Shown here piece after piece: positions 16,413 through 24,387 of a stretch of 37,503 bases of DNA (the stretch's first letter is position 1; each line of letters begins with the position of its first letter). Under the pieces are notes generated by a model that saw only the letters and a program-made list of their open reading frames with translations, had not been told where the DNA came from and did not search any database. Source of the DNA: Clostridiales bacterium (GTDB lineage Bacteria > Bacillota > Clostridia > Oscillospirales > CAG-272); assembly GCA_012514145.1 (NCBI GenBank), contig JAAZAV010000067.1, forward strand, positions 1 through 37,503, written 5' to 3'. A program made the position numbers and the translations under genes.

Positions 16413-16568
16413 TTATTTCGACTTCTTCTCTTTGCTCTCGCACTTCTGGTTTGCGATGCCGCAGCTGGTCTTGCAGGCGGACTGGCAGGAGGTCTGGCAC
16501 TCGCCGCAGCCGCCGTTCTTTGCGCTCTTGCAAAGACTTCTCGTCTTCAGAGTCTTGATGCGTTCCAT
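16413..16568 (-). CDS. scfA: SCIFF ranthipeptide precursor (six cysteines in forty-five residues)
   Basis: A 51-aa gene below usual ORF cut-offs. The translation begins MERIKTLKTRS and contains the family hallmark GECQTSCQSACKTSC followed by GIANQKCE, ending in a lysine-rich tail (SKEKKSK). Cysteines are at 13, 21, 24, 28, 32, 36 and 43, seven rather than the family's six. The residue after KTSC is Gly37, whereas well-studied SCIFF peptides have Thr there as the thioether acceptor (from memory). GTGAGGT lies eight bases before the ATG and a consensus promoter is just upstream. The maturase scfB follows in the same direction. SCIFF is nearly universal in Clostridia; its biological role is still unclear, with quorum-sensing-like functions suggested. 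Family assignment is very secure. Confidence 0.93.
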   Translation of the reverse strand: MERIKTLKTRSLCKSAKNGGCGECQTSCQSACKTSCGIANQKCESKEKKSK

Positions 16569-16603
16569 TATTCAATACCTCACTGAATGATTTTTCTGTT
16601 GCG

Positions 16604-16632
16604 ATTATAGCACATGCGGCGGCTGTTGTCAA
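16604..16632 (-). promoter_or_regulatory. Perfect-consensus promoter of scfA
   Basis: On the minus strand TTGACA (16632-16627), a 17-nt spacer, and TATAAT (16609-16604) with an extended TGC just before it. The leader to the scfA ATG is about 30 nt. Confidence 0.9.
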
Positions 16633-16719
16633 TATTATGGAAGTCTTTTGCAAAGCAAATTAAAAAGTTTACGGAATTGTCAACAGCTGAAAACAACAAA
16701 AAATAATATTATAATCATC

Positions 16720-16748
16720 TTGACAAGAGTACAGCGTTATATTACAAT
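16720..16748 (+). promoter_or_regulatory. Promoter of the 16831 secreted protein
   Basis: TTGACA (16720-16725), 17-nt spacer, TACAAT (16743-16748). It is divergent from the scfA promoter, with an AT-rich stretch between them. Confidence 0.75.
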
Positions 16749-16830
16749 GTATAAGGCGGAATACCCATCGCGACGATTGTTCACCGTAACCCGCAGTACG
16801 TAATTCCACCACATGTACGGAGGTAAAAAA

Positions 16831-17736
16831 GTGAAACGCATCGCACTGTTAATTCTGACGGCGGCTCTGCTTGCCGCATCCCTGGCACTTCCCGCCTCGG
16901 CGGCGAATAAGGTTCCCTACATGCAGTTCATCCAGGCCGAATCTCTGCCCTGCGACAAGGGCGGCGCCGTCGTTAAAGACGACAAGGGCGCCATCGGCGG
17001 CAAGGGGCTGACGGTAACCGAGAAAGCCTCAAGCGCCGCGGACCCCGGCTTCACGCTCACCTTCACGGTTGATGTTGACGGCGATTACACCGTCTGGGGC
17101 AGAGCGTTCTTCCCGAACCAGTCCTCAAACTCCCTGTTCTACTCGGTGGACGGCGGCGAGTCGCTCATATGGGACTTCCCCGATGAGGACGGCGAAGCCA
17201 TCTGCTACAACAGCTGGCAGTATTTCTATCTCACCTTCCGCGAAAAGGGCACATTTACCGACACGGCTAAATACGGCAAGTGGACAATAGAGAACTCCGA
17301 CTGGCGCCATTCGCCCAATGTGCTGCATCTCACCGCCGGCGAGCACAAAATTAAATTCGCCGGACGCGAGGCGAACTGGATCCTTGACGAGTTCGTTATA
17401 ACCAACCTGAAGGTTGAGGAATACGACCCCAACGACCAGGACGGCGCCAACAAGTGCATACTGCCCGAGTGCAAATTCTGCGGTACCAACTGGAAGCATT
17501 ACTACAAGGATATGTACGCCCAGGGCGGCCCCACCGCCGAGGAGTACTATAAGACCTCGGTTCTGCCGAAATACGTGAAGGCGGAGACCACCGCGGCGGC
17601 CAAGGCGGACGGAGGCGGCACCGGCGGCGCGGCCAAGGCGGCTCCTCAGACCCTCGACCCGCTGACCGTCACTCTGGCGGCGGCAGCCCTCTCGGCAGCC
17701 CTCATCCCGGCGCTTAAGCTGAAAAAGAGAAGATAA
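16831..17736 (+). CDS. Secreted carbohydrate-binding-like protein with QTLDP C-terminal tail
   Basis: GTG 16831 is the start because GGAGG lies seven bases before it; the ATG at 16813 overlaps that site. The 301-aa protein has a signal peptide (KRIALLILTAALLAASLALP, then ASA). Residues about 30-195 look like a beta-sandwich of the CBM6/CBM35 or malectin type: YMQFIQAESLP at the start, FTVDVDGDYTVWGRAFFPN in the middle, LTAGEHKIKFAGREANWILDEFVITN at the end. A CxxC segment (CILPECKFCG) follows. An Ala/Gly-rich linker leads to PQTLDP, a hydrophobic span and KLKKRR. The same tail occurs on the proteins at 27035 and 28150. It likely sits at the cell surface binding polysaccharide; the ligand is unknown. 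Confidence 0.75.
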   Translation: MKRIALLILTAALLAASLALPASAANKVPYMQFIQAESLPCDKGGAVVKDDKGAIGGKGLTVTEKASSAADPGFTLTFTVDVDGDYTVWGRAFFPNQSSNSLFYSVDGGESLIWDFPDEDGEAICYNSWQYFYLTFREKGTFTDTAKYGKWTIENSDWRHSPNVLHLTAGEHKIKFAGREANWILDEFVITNLKVEEYDPNDQDGANKCILPECKFCGTNWKHYYKDMYAQGGPTAEEYYKTSVLPKYVKAETTAAAKADGGGTGGAAKAAPQTLDPLTVTLAAAALSAALIPALKLKKRR

Positions 17737-17796
17737 CGATATCAGTCACGCGCCGCGGCACACCCGACAGGACAGGGCATACGTTATAAGACATAA

Positions 17797-17842
17797 AAAT
17801 GAGCTGTATCAAAACCTGAGTTTTGATACAGCTCATTTGTGT
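17797..17842 (+). terminator. Intrinsic terminator after the 16831 gene
   Basis: A 19-bp stem (arms starting AAATGAGCTGTATC) with a CTGA loop, followed by TTTGTGTTTATT. Confidence 0.85.
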
Positions 17843-17880
17843 TTATTCTATGCGTCGGGGGCACTCCCTCCGGCAAGGGG

Positions 17881-18027
17881 CACTCCCTCCGACACGGCTG
17901 TCGCCGTGCCACCTCCCTCGGAGAGGGAGGCTTGGGTAAGTCCTGCTATATTGTCTGACTGTCAGCCAGCTCGTTCTCTAAGGCTCCCTCTCCGAGGGAG
18001 CTGTCAGCGTTAGCTGACTGAGGGAGT
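17881..18027. mobile_element. MITE-like element, copy 1
   Basis: A 147-bp element with ends CACTCCCTC...GAGGGAGT and an inner inverted repeat (CTCCCTCGGAGAGGGAGGC against GGCTCCCTCTCCGAGGGAG). It encodes no protein. I recall very similar sequences as dispersed repeats in gut Clostridia genomes. About 95% identical to 18148-18294. Confidence 0.7.
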
Positions 18028-18030
18028 TGT

Positions 18031-18147
18031 CACTCCCCTGTCACGGATTCACTCCCCCGTCACTGCTTCACTCCCTCCGTCACGGATTCACTCCCTCCGA
18101 CACGGATTCACTCCCCCGTCACGGATTCACTCCCCCCGTCATGGATT
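18031..18147. repeat. Minisatellite of six 19-20-bp units
   Basis: Units of the form CACTCCCYCCGWCACGGATT repeat six times, with length 19 or 20. Each resembles the left end of the flanking MITE-like element, so the array probably grew from that end. Confidence 0.8.
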
Positions 18148-18294
18148 CACTCCCTCCGACACGGCTGTCGCCGTGCCACCTCCCTCGGAGAGGGAGGCTT
18201 GGGTAAGCCCTGCTTTATTGACTGACTATCAACCAGCTCGTTCTCTAAGGCTCCCTCTCCGAGGGAGCTGTCAGCGCTAGCTGACTGAGGGAGC
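18148..18294. mobile_element. MITE-like element, copy 2
   Basis: Same orientation as copy 1, with about seven differences in 147 bp, mostly in the central TGCTATATTG region. Confidence 0.7.
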
Positions 18295-18342
18295 CGTTAT
18301 TTAGCTCATATCCCTGAACAGCCTTTTTTGCCGTTGAAAATC

Positions 18343-19170
18343 TTACGGATTGTACCAATATCCCTTATATTTGTTCAGCAGGTCGAACATCATGTCAACA
18401 GTCGGCTGGTCGGGGGTGGAGCGCTCCCCGTATTCTAAATTGCAGAAGCAGAGGCAGGCGCCGAGCATGGGACCTATGACCCGGGTGAGCCTGCCGGTGC
18501 GGCCGGTGGCGAAGTAGATGAAGGGCTTCTCCATGATCCTGTTCAACTCGGCGATGGTGCCTGTCATCTCGGCGAAATGATCCTCGGTCGCGCAGGTTGT
18601 GACTATCTTCACCACGTCGGCGCCCCGGGACTGGAGCTCCAGCGCAAGCGAGACCGCCTGCACCCGGCTCAGTTCAACCCCCACGTGGGCGGACATCAGC
18701 ACCTCGCCCCCCATACCGTGGATCTTCCCGATAAGCGCCTTCTGACGGGCAATCGTTTCGGGCGCCATTGCCACCTCGTTGGGATTGGCGGTCACGAAGG
18801 GATATTTCTCCGGATCCGCCGAGGCAAGCGAAGCCCGGGGGTTCTCATCGTAGACGAAGGCGGGGATGTCCGCGCCGGCGGCACCCGCCTCGATGGCGGT
18901 GAGCTGAGCGGATATCCGTTCCTCGTCGGAGGGAGAGCCCGCCCAGCGGTAGTAGAGGGCGAGTATGGGATATGGCGTGGAGTCGCAGATGCGCTTCAGA
19001 TGCTCCCGGGTGTGATATTCGGGTTTCAGGGTGTTCAGATGCAGGTCGTGGGCTGTGACTCCCCGCAGGTCGGCGTTATGAATGTTGGCGATGGCGGCGG
19101 CGGGAGTCTCCTTCTGTATCACGTTGACAATGAAGGGTTTCGGCTGATAGGCGAAGGTTTTCCTTGACAT
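18343..19170 (-). CDS. Divergent type I 3-dehydroquinate dehydratase-like protein
   Basis: A 275-aa TIM-barrel protein. Several AroD (type I) features are present: H162 in MSAHVGV, the Schiff-base lysine K188 in ADVVKIVTTC, R230 in GRTGRLTRVIGPMLG, and S251/Q255 in STPDQ, equivalent to SAPGQ. The acidic and arginine residues that AroD uses early in the barrel (E-x-R in the VElRlD strand, and the Glu of the DvE strand) are replaced here by TAHDLHL and GADIPAF. It may therefore act on a different substrate by related imine chemistry. It is the last gene of a five-gene operon with two solute-binding lipoproteins and a dehydrogenase, and starts 24 bp after the dehydrogenase stop. No other shikimate gene is nearby, which argues for a catabolic role. 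Confidence 0.65.
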   Translation of the reverse strand: MSRKTFAYQPKPFIVNVIQKETPAAAIANIHNADLRGVTAHDLHLNTLKPEYHTREHLKRICDSTPYPILALYYRWAGSPSDEERISAQLTAIEAGAAGADIPAFVYDENPRASLASADPEKYPFVTANPNEVAMAPETIARQKALIGKIHGMGGEVLMSAHVGVELSRVQAVSLALELQSRGADVVKIVTTCATEDHFAEMTGTIAELNRIMEKPFIYFATGRTGRLTRVIGPMLGACLCFCNLEYGERSTPDQPTVDMMFDLLNKYKGYWYNP

Positions 19171-19194
19171 CCTTGCGTTCCTTTCCTTGTTTCG

Positions 19195-20202
19195 TCATTT
19201 CGTCCAGTCGAAGGCGACGCCCAGGGGGAGGGTGCGCTCTGCCAGACGGCGGTATACGTCGGGCGCATCCTCCGGCGGGCGCACCTCGGAGATTATCGGC
19301 CGGATCGCCATTCTGCCCCCGAGGATAAGGCGCATAATGGCGGTGCAGTCGTCCTGGTGTGTCCAGTGCCGGGGGTAGGAATCGTGCTTCGGGCGTATGA
19401 AATTGTGCGCGCCTATCAGCCTGACGCCCGGGCGGTGAACCTGCTGATAGTAGTCGATGCTTCCCTCGGACACGCGGGTGCAGCCCAGCAGTGCGATGCG
19501 CCCCATCCGGGCGGCGCAGTCGAGAGCCGAATGCATGGCGGCCGACACGCCGGTGACCTCCACTATGCCGTTGACTCCCTTCCCGCCGGTTAATGACTTG
19601 ACTTTTTCGGCAAAGTCCGGTCCGGCGGGGTCAAGGGCATAATCCGCGCCGAACTCCAGAGCCTTTTCGCGGCGTTCGGGTTTGGGGTCGGCGGCGATGA
19701 GAGGGCAGGCGCCCGACAGACGGGCAAACTGCAGGGCGAAGATCCCCAGCAGCCCCAGACCCATAATCATGCAGGATTCGCCCGGCTCCAGCGCCAGTTT
19801 TCGCATACCCCCCACGCCCATGGAGGCTATGACCACAAAGGAGGCGTCGAGGGGATCGATGCCCTCGAGCACCGGGGTCAGCATGGTGTGGTCGCTGCCC
19901 ACCGACACGATACAGTTGGCGCTGTGGGTGCCGTGGTATACCAGCACCCGATCTCCCGGGCGGTAGCCTTTTACATCGTCGGCAGCCGCCAGCACTTTGG
20001 CGCACGCCGAATAGCCCAACTGTTTGGGGTAGCCCTGAGGCACATTGGGGCGGTTCATGAGATTGTCGTATTCGGTGCCCGCCGACACGGCGCTGAACTC
20101 GGTTCCGGTCAGCACCTCGCCGGGACGCAGCTCATCCCGCAGCGTGCCGGGAACACACTCGGCAACGCCGGGAGCGGTGAAAATTATGCGTTTTGTCGTC
20201 AT
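19195..20202 (-). CDS. MDR-family dehydrogenase lacking the catalytic zinc ligands
   Basis: A 335-aa medium-chain dehydrogenase/reductase. The GroES-like N-terminal domain is followed by a Rossmann fold with MGLGLLGIFALQFARLSG and AADPKPERRE, favouring NAD(P) binding. The positions that carry Cys and the GHE motif in zinc-dependent family members read SAVSAGTE and LGYSACAK here, so no catalytic zinc is expected. The C-terminal segment around HNFIRPKHDSYPRHWTHQDD is histidine-rich. AAAAGG lies before the ATG. It sits 32 bp after a solute-binding lipoprotein gene and 24 bp before the dehydroquinase-like gene, so both probably act on the same imported compound. The substrate is unknown. Confidence 0.8.
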   Translation of the reverse strand: MTTKRIIFTAPGVAECVPGTLRDELRPGEVLTGTEFSAVSAGTEYDNLMNRPNVPQGYPKQLGYSACAKVLAAADDVKGYRPGDRVLVYHGTHSANCIVSVGSDHTMLTPVLEGIDPLDASFVVIASMGVGGMRKLALEPGESCMIMGLGLLGIFALQFARLSGACPLIAADPKPERREKALEFGADYALDPAGPDFAEKVKSLTGGKGVNGIVEVTGVSAAMHSALDCAARMGRIALLGCTRVSEGSIDYYQQVHRPGVRLIGAHNFIRPKHDSYPRHWTHQDDCTAIMRLILGGRMAIRPIISEVRPPEDAPDVYRRLAERTLPLGVAFDWTK

Positions 20203-20234
20203 GTTAATACCTTTTGTGTGTGGGCGAGCCGCTT

Positions 20235-21749
20235 CTATATTTCCAGCGCTTCGATTATCGAGAAATATTTTTCGGTGGTGGCTGTGATTTTATCCCTTGA
20301 GGCTTCAATGAGGGAGGAGGGATTTTCGGTGCGGATATACCTGAGGAAAAGATCAATGGTCGGGTTGCCGATGGAATAGTTGTAGATGTACTCGAAATTC
20401 ATGACGGTGGATGAGCGAAGCAGGTCGAGCATCCGCGCCGAGTCAAGGTCGCGGGCGTACTTGACCTTCATGGCGGTCTCAAAATATGCCGGGAATACCT
20501 TGTCATAGTTGGAGGCGGAGAGGGCTTCCATGACGGCGCCCGCCATGTCCGGGTCGTTGCAGGTGGCGGCTAAGATAAAGGAGTTGTGGGCGCAGCGGGA
20601 GATTGTGATATAGTCCTCCTGCTTGTCGTCGTATTTCGGGAAGGGGAGCAGACCGTAGGGGTCGTCCATGTCACGCAGGTAGGCGACAGCCTCGTCAAGC
20701 TGGGCGGTCATCATGAGGATATTCCCTTCAATAAAGCTGCCGGTCAGGGCGTTGAATGCGGGAACCTCCGACTCGGTGGTGTCCGATAGATTGCAGTCGA
20801 AGGCGCCGGGGGTGCCGTGGAAGAGCTTATAAAGCTTCTCGCAGACCGAAACATCCCGCTCCGAGCCGAAAACGTACCGATAGATTCCGTCAGCGTCCTT
20901 TTCGAACATTCTGATATCGCAGGAACCGATGAAGCCGTAGAGGTGGTTGTAGTTGTGGGAGAGGAAGCCTAACTTGTCCTCCCCGTCCCATTTGCCGTCG
21001 CCGTTCACGTCCTGAGACGCCTTTTCGGAGATTTCCATAACCTTGTCCAGCGTCCAGTCGCCGGCGTCCACTATGGCGTACAGGTCGCCGATGCCGTAAT
21101 TCTCGGCGGTCTGGGGGTTGAAATAGATGCAGTAGGTGTTTTTCAGCGAGCCGAGAGACACGGAGCCGGTGAGGAAGCAGAGCTTGCCGTAGAGCGCCAT
21201 CGAGTCCTCAAGTCCGCCGGCATACCAGGGCATTTCAAAGTCGAGATACTTATGTCCCAGCAGATTCATGCAGTAGCCGTCCTGCATATACTGGCCGGCG
21301 TTGGCTATCATAACATCCGCCCAGTCGAAGGAATCATCGTCCGCCATTATAGAGTTGACGATATACTTCTTGTAGGGGGCGCGGGCGGCGAGCATGTGTC
21401 CCGGCTGGGCGTTGCAGACGATTTCGGCGCCGAGCCGCTCCTCAACCGAGAGGATGCTCTGATAAATCGCGTCCTCCACGATGTCGCCGGTGGCTTCCTC
21501 CGTGTAGAATTCTTCAAGCAGTTCCGAGCGGTAGAGGAAGGTCACCTTTTTGCCGCTGAAGTCAAGGCCGTCGGGCAGGTTGTCCTTTAACGCCGTGGAT
21601 TCGGGTTCGGCGGCTGTTGTATCCCGCGCCGCTTCTCCGCTTTCAGGGGAAATGTCTGCGTCGGGTGTGCCGCTGTCAGTGTCGCCGCCGCATGCAGTAC
21701 AGGTCAGCAGCAGGGCGAGGAGCAGAATAATCGATGTTAGCTTTTTCAT
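20235..21749 (-). CDS. Extracellular solute-binding lipoprotein with EF-hand-like loop
   Basis: The ATG at 21749 is preferred to that at 21755 because GGAG is then ten bases away. The 504-aa protein begins with a lipoprotein signal (LLALLLTCTACGG, lipid on the Cys). The rest is a periplasmic-binding-protein type fold: GKKVTFLYRSE, a helical EDAIYQSILSVEERLG segment, and late PKYDDKQEDYITISRCAHNSF. An EF-hand-like calcium loop, DVNGDGKWDGEDKLGF, lies near the middle, as in some sugar-binding proteins. It starts 15 bp after the stop of another such lipoprotein. No ABC permease or ATPase is in the window. It probably presents a sugar or related solute to a transporter encoded elsewhere. Confidence 0.8.
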   Translation of the reverse strand: MKKLTSIILLLALLLTCTACGGDTDSGTPDADISPESGEAARDTTAAEPESTALKDNLPDGLDFSGKKVTFLYRSELLEEFYTEEATGDIVEDAIYQSILSVEERLGAEIVCNAQPGHMLAARAPYKKYIVNSIMADDDSFDWADVMIANAGQYMQDGYCMNLLGHKYLDFEMPWYAGGLEDSMALYGKLCFLTGSVSLGSLKNTYCIYFNPQTAENYGIGDLYAIVDAGDWTLDKVMEISEKASQDVNGDGKWDGEDKLGFLSHNYNHLYGFIGSCDIRMFEKDADGIYRYVFGSERDVSVCEKLYKLFHGTPGAFDCNLSDTTESEVPAFNALTGSFIEGNILMMTAQLDEAVAYLRDMDDPYGLLPFPKYDDKQEDYITISRCAHNSFILAATCNDPDMAGAVMEALSASNYDKVFPAYFETAMKVKYARDLDSARMLDLLRSSTVMNFEYIYNYSIGNPTIDLFLRYIRTENPSSLIEASRDKITATTEKYFSIIEALEI

Positions 21750-21764
21750 GTGCATTATTCTCCG

Positions 21765-23198
21765 TTATTTCACCGAGTCGAAGATTTCGTCGTAATGGGC
21801 GCGGTATTTGGGTTCGTTCGCGGCGAAGTGGGAGGCGAGGTTGGTGTCCTTGTTTTTGAGCAGAGTGCCCACCGAGCTGTAATAGCCCATGAAGTTGTCG
21901 AAGTAGAGACCCATGTCGTAGACCAGGCCGTCAAAGATGATGTCCAGCATGTGGAGTGAATTGGTATCCCGGGCGAACTTGCTGTCAAGCAGGGCGTCAT
22001 AGTAGGCGGGCATGAGGGTGGAAGCCGAATAATAGGCGAGGGTTTCCATGACCGCGCCGCTCATGTCGGCGTCCTTTGCGCAGACGGGAATGCAGACGAG
22101 GGTGTTCCAGACGGTGGAATAATATTCGCCCTGGCTCTCGTCGTACATGGGGAAGGGGATAATGCCGAAATCCACGTCGCTGGCGCGCAGCCCCTGCAGC
22201 TTCAGCAGCACCTGACAGCCGAAATAGACGTTTCCGTTCATGAAGTGGTTGTTAGTTATCTTTGTGTCGCCGTCCCGATAGAGGTAGTTATACAGCTTTT
22301 CGGTAATGCTCACCATTTTCGGGCTGTCGAGGGTCAGGATGTAGCTGTCGCCGTCCGAGCGGACGAACATCTCGCCGCAGCCGTTTATGGCGGAGGTGAC
22401 CAGCCCCGTGTTTGCGAGGTCGGCGAAGGCGTGGCGGTCGTTCTCTCCTATGACCCCGTCGCCGTCAGTGTCGGCAATGGCGTCCTTAGTGTATTCGCCC
22501 AGCCGGTCGAGGGTCCATTTGCCGCCGCTCACGTCGTCGTAGATGCCGCCCAGCCCGGCGGCTTCAAGGAGCAGCTTGTTGAAGACGATGACCCGGACGT
22601 TGGGGACGATCATATCCCCCGAGGCAAAGAAAAGGCGTCCCTTTATAGACAGGCTGTCGGTGAAAGAGCTGTTCCACCAGGGGGCGGTGAAGTTGAGGTG
22701 CCCGACCTTGCCGAGGTCAAGCACATAGCCGGTTGCCACCAGCTCGGAGATGGATTTCAACAGATGGGGAGACACCATGTCGTAATCGCTGTCGCCCGCC
22801 TGCACCACGGCGCTGACCGGCTGATAGGTGTCGATTCCCTTGACGTTCTTCACGCCTATCTTTACATTCAGATACTCTTCGGCGAGGCGGTTGCGCTCAT
22901 AGACGGCGTCGTTCATTATGTCGCCGTCCTGCTCCTCCACGAACTCGAAGTAGGTGTAGGGCACATCCTCGTCGCAGGCGAGCACCGTGAAATCGGCGCC
23001 CTCATAGTCCAGCGACTCGGGCACTTCAAGGGTGATTTCGGTATCCGTCACGGCTGTGGCTGCCGTGTCACCCCCGCCGTCCGCGGCGTTTGTGTCTTCC
23101 GCGCCCGGTGTGCCGCTTCCGCCGCCGCAGGCGGCAAAGCACAGGGCGAATGTCATAAGCAGGGCAAATATAAGCGTGAGCGAAGCGAACCGTTTCAT
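21765..23198 (-). CDS. Extracellular solute-binding lipoprotein with EF-hand-like loop
   Basis: A 477-aa protein with a lipoprotein signal ending FAACGGG and an acidic Ala/Asp/Thr-rich linker. The mature part starts with LDYEGADFTVLACDE and shows the same blocks as the other three lipoproteins of this window: a GDIMNDAVYERNRLAEEYLN helix, a calcium-type loop ADTDGDGVIGENDRHAF, FGIIPFPMYDESQGEYY, and a CAKDADMSGAVMETLAYYS helix. AAAGGAG is placed five bases before the ATG. It is 53 bp downstream of the metallo-hydrolase gene and 15 bp upstream of the next lipoprotein. The family call rests on these shared blocks; the ligand is unknown. Confidence 0.8.
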   Translation of the reverse strand: MKRFASLTLIFALLMTFALCFAACGGGSGTPGAEDTNAADGGGDTAATAVTDTEITLEVPESLDYEGADFTVLACDEDVPYTYFEFVEEQDGDIMNDAVYERNRLAEEYLNVKIGVKNVKGIDTYQPVSAVVQAGDSDYDMVSPHLLKSISELVATGYVLDLGKVGHLNFTAPWWNSSFTDSLSIKGRLFFASGDMIVPNVRVIVFNKLLLEAAGLGGIYDDVSGGKWTLDRLGEYTKDAIADTDGDGVIGENDRHAFADLANTGLVTSAINGCGEMFVRSDGDSYILTLDSPKMVSITEKLYNYLYRDGDTKITNNHFMNGNVYFGCQVLLKLQGLRASDVDFGIIPFPMYDESQGEYYSTVWNTLVCIPVCAKDADMSGAVMETLAYYSASTLMPAYYDALLDSKFARDTNSLHMLDIIFDGLVYDMGLYFDNFMGYYSSVGTLLKNKDTNLASHFAANEPKYRAHYDEIFDSVK

Positions 23199-23251
23199 AT
23201 ACTCTCCTTTTTTACAGTCGGATTTCGGTGTTTGGCGGTCAGAAGCTTTAT

Positions 23252-24085
23252 TTACACGACCACCTTCATGCCGTCGTAGGAGACCGAGAAGCCTTGCGCT
23301 AAAGCCAGGGGCACAAAGTCGTCATAGTGGACGTTGATGCCGTTGTGGGAAAAGTGGTTGCAGATGAAGTGCGTATCGCTGTCGGCGCATCCGATTTCAA
23401 GCAGGCGGTTTTTGACCTTCACATTCTCCTCAAGCCCCATATGTCCGATGTAGGTCAGGGGGAGGCAGGCGTTTGTGCAGTCGAGAGACACCATGTCGTA
23501 GCGGCGGGGATTCTTTGTCAGATACTCCCAGACTTCATCCCCGAAAAAGTGGGTGTCATGGGCGTATAGAACCCGCTTTTCGCCGTCGGTGATGTCATAG
23601 AAAAGAGGACCGGAGTTCTTGTCGTGAAGGGCGGGGAGGGCGGTGACGGTATAGCCCGACACCTCAAAGACCTCGAAGGGCGCCACTTCCTTGAATGAAC
23701 ATGTGCCCGCCTTCTCCAGAGCGCCGGATATGCGGGGTGTGATAAACTCGCCCACGGCAGCCGAGCCGCAGAAGGTGAGGTGATAGCCCTCGGGCAGGTG
23801 AGAATAGCCCTGGCGGAGCATGTCGATGTCGGTTGGGTAGAGGTGGTCGGCATGGCGGTGAGTTATGAGACAGCCGGACACTCCGATGAGGTCAATCCCG
23901 TTTTTCAGCACATGTCCGTAGGTGTCGGCGGGGAAGTCTATGAGCAGACGGTTGTCGATTATCGCCTGGGAGCGGGTGCGGACGGCGCGTCCGCCGTCAC
24001 GGCGGGAGCGGGTGCAGGTGTCGCAGTTGCAGAAGAGGGCGGGAACTCCCTCGGCGGCGGCGGTTCCTAAAAACTGAAACAGCAT
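23252..24085 (-). CDS. PhnP-like metallo-beta-lactamase-fold hydrolase
   Basis: The ATG at 24085 is chosen because GGAGG is eight bases upstream; the frame's earlier ATG has no site. The 277-aa protein starts LFQFLGTAAAEGVPALFCNCDTC, the opening of PhnP-type proteins with a structural zinc CxC-x2-C. The metal site ITHRHADH provides HxHxDH, followed by ALHDKNSGPLFY, the metal-ligand Asp region YAHDTHFF and the late histidine IGHMGLEEN. PhnP itself is a cyclic phosphodiesterase; the substrate here is open. It is the first gene of the operon with two solute-binding lipoproteins, an MDR dehydrogenase and a dehydroquinase-like protein. Cytoplasmic, no signal peptide. Confidence 0.82.
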   Translation of the reverse strand: MLFQFLGTAAAEGVPALFCNCDTCTRSRRDGGRAVRTRSQAIIDNRLLIDFPADTYGHVLKNGIDLIGVSGCLITHRHADHLYPTDIDMLRQGYSHLPEGYHLTFCGSAAVGEFITPRISGALEKAGTCSFKEVAPFEVFEVSGYTVTALPALHDKNSGPLFYDITDGEKRVLYAHDTHFFGDEVWEYLTKNPRRYDMVSLDCTNACLPLTYIGHMGLEENVKVKNRLLEIGCADSDTHFICNHFSHNGINVHYDDFVPLALAQGFSVSYDGMKVVV

Positions 24086-24386
24086 TTCTAAATCCTCCGG
24101 ATTATTAAATATCGCAATAAAAGCACAACGGCGGACGCGGCACATAGCCTCATCCGCCGCAGGGTGGGTTTGAGTTAATTATATATCGTGGTGTCCGGCG
24201 AAACAGGCTGTGCGTCGGCAGAGCGGGGGCACGTTTTCGCGGCAAACTCCGGTTTATTGCAAGCAAAGGTTTATTACTGCCCGGCGCGCGGCTTTTCGCG
24301 ACTGAATGCCGCGCCCTGACCGTTCGCGCCGCCGAATTTACCGCTTGCCGCCTGCCGCCTGCCGCCTAATACCTAATGCCTAATAC
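24086..24386. other. Intergenic region between metallo-hydrolase and aminotransferase genes
   Basis: No gene. It holds a possible minus-strand -10 (TATAAT, 24184-24179), a 7-bp inverted repeat at 24130-24160 (CGGCGGA/TCCGCCG) followed on the minus strand by a T-rich stretch, and a GC-rich inverted repeat near 24282-24318. None is strong enough for a separate call. Confidence 0.5.
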
Positions 24387-24387
24387 C
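24346..24387. repeat. Two adjoining 7-bp tandem triplets
   Basis: TGCCGCC occurs three times (24346-24366), followed directly by TAATACC, TAATGCC, TAATACC (24367-24387). The stop codon of the aminotransferase gene overlaps the end of the array. Confidence 0.75.

Larger units (their letters stand above)
17843..18342. other. Gene-free 500-bp repeat region
   Basis: No credible coding sequence. It holds two copies of a 147-bp inverted-repeat element flanking a minisatellite, described separately, plus a truncated extra end repeat at 17861-17880. Confidence 0.8.

Noticed and set aside
16366..16653. Other frames over the SCIFF gene (95 codons minus, 69 codons plus)
   Set aside because: The third frame encodes the SCIFF hallmark with its own ribosome binding site and promoter, so these are shadows.
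18031..18147. Possible CRISPR array
   Set aside because: Units abut directly without unique spacers, and they match an adjacent element end.
22245..23279. Plus-strand open frame of 344 codons
   Set aside because: Antisense to a solute-binding lipoprotein gene; no recognisable domain or start signal.
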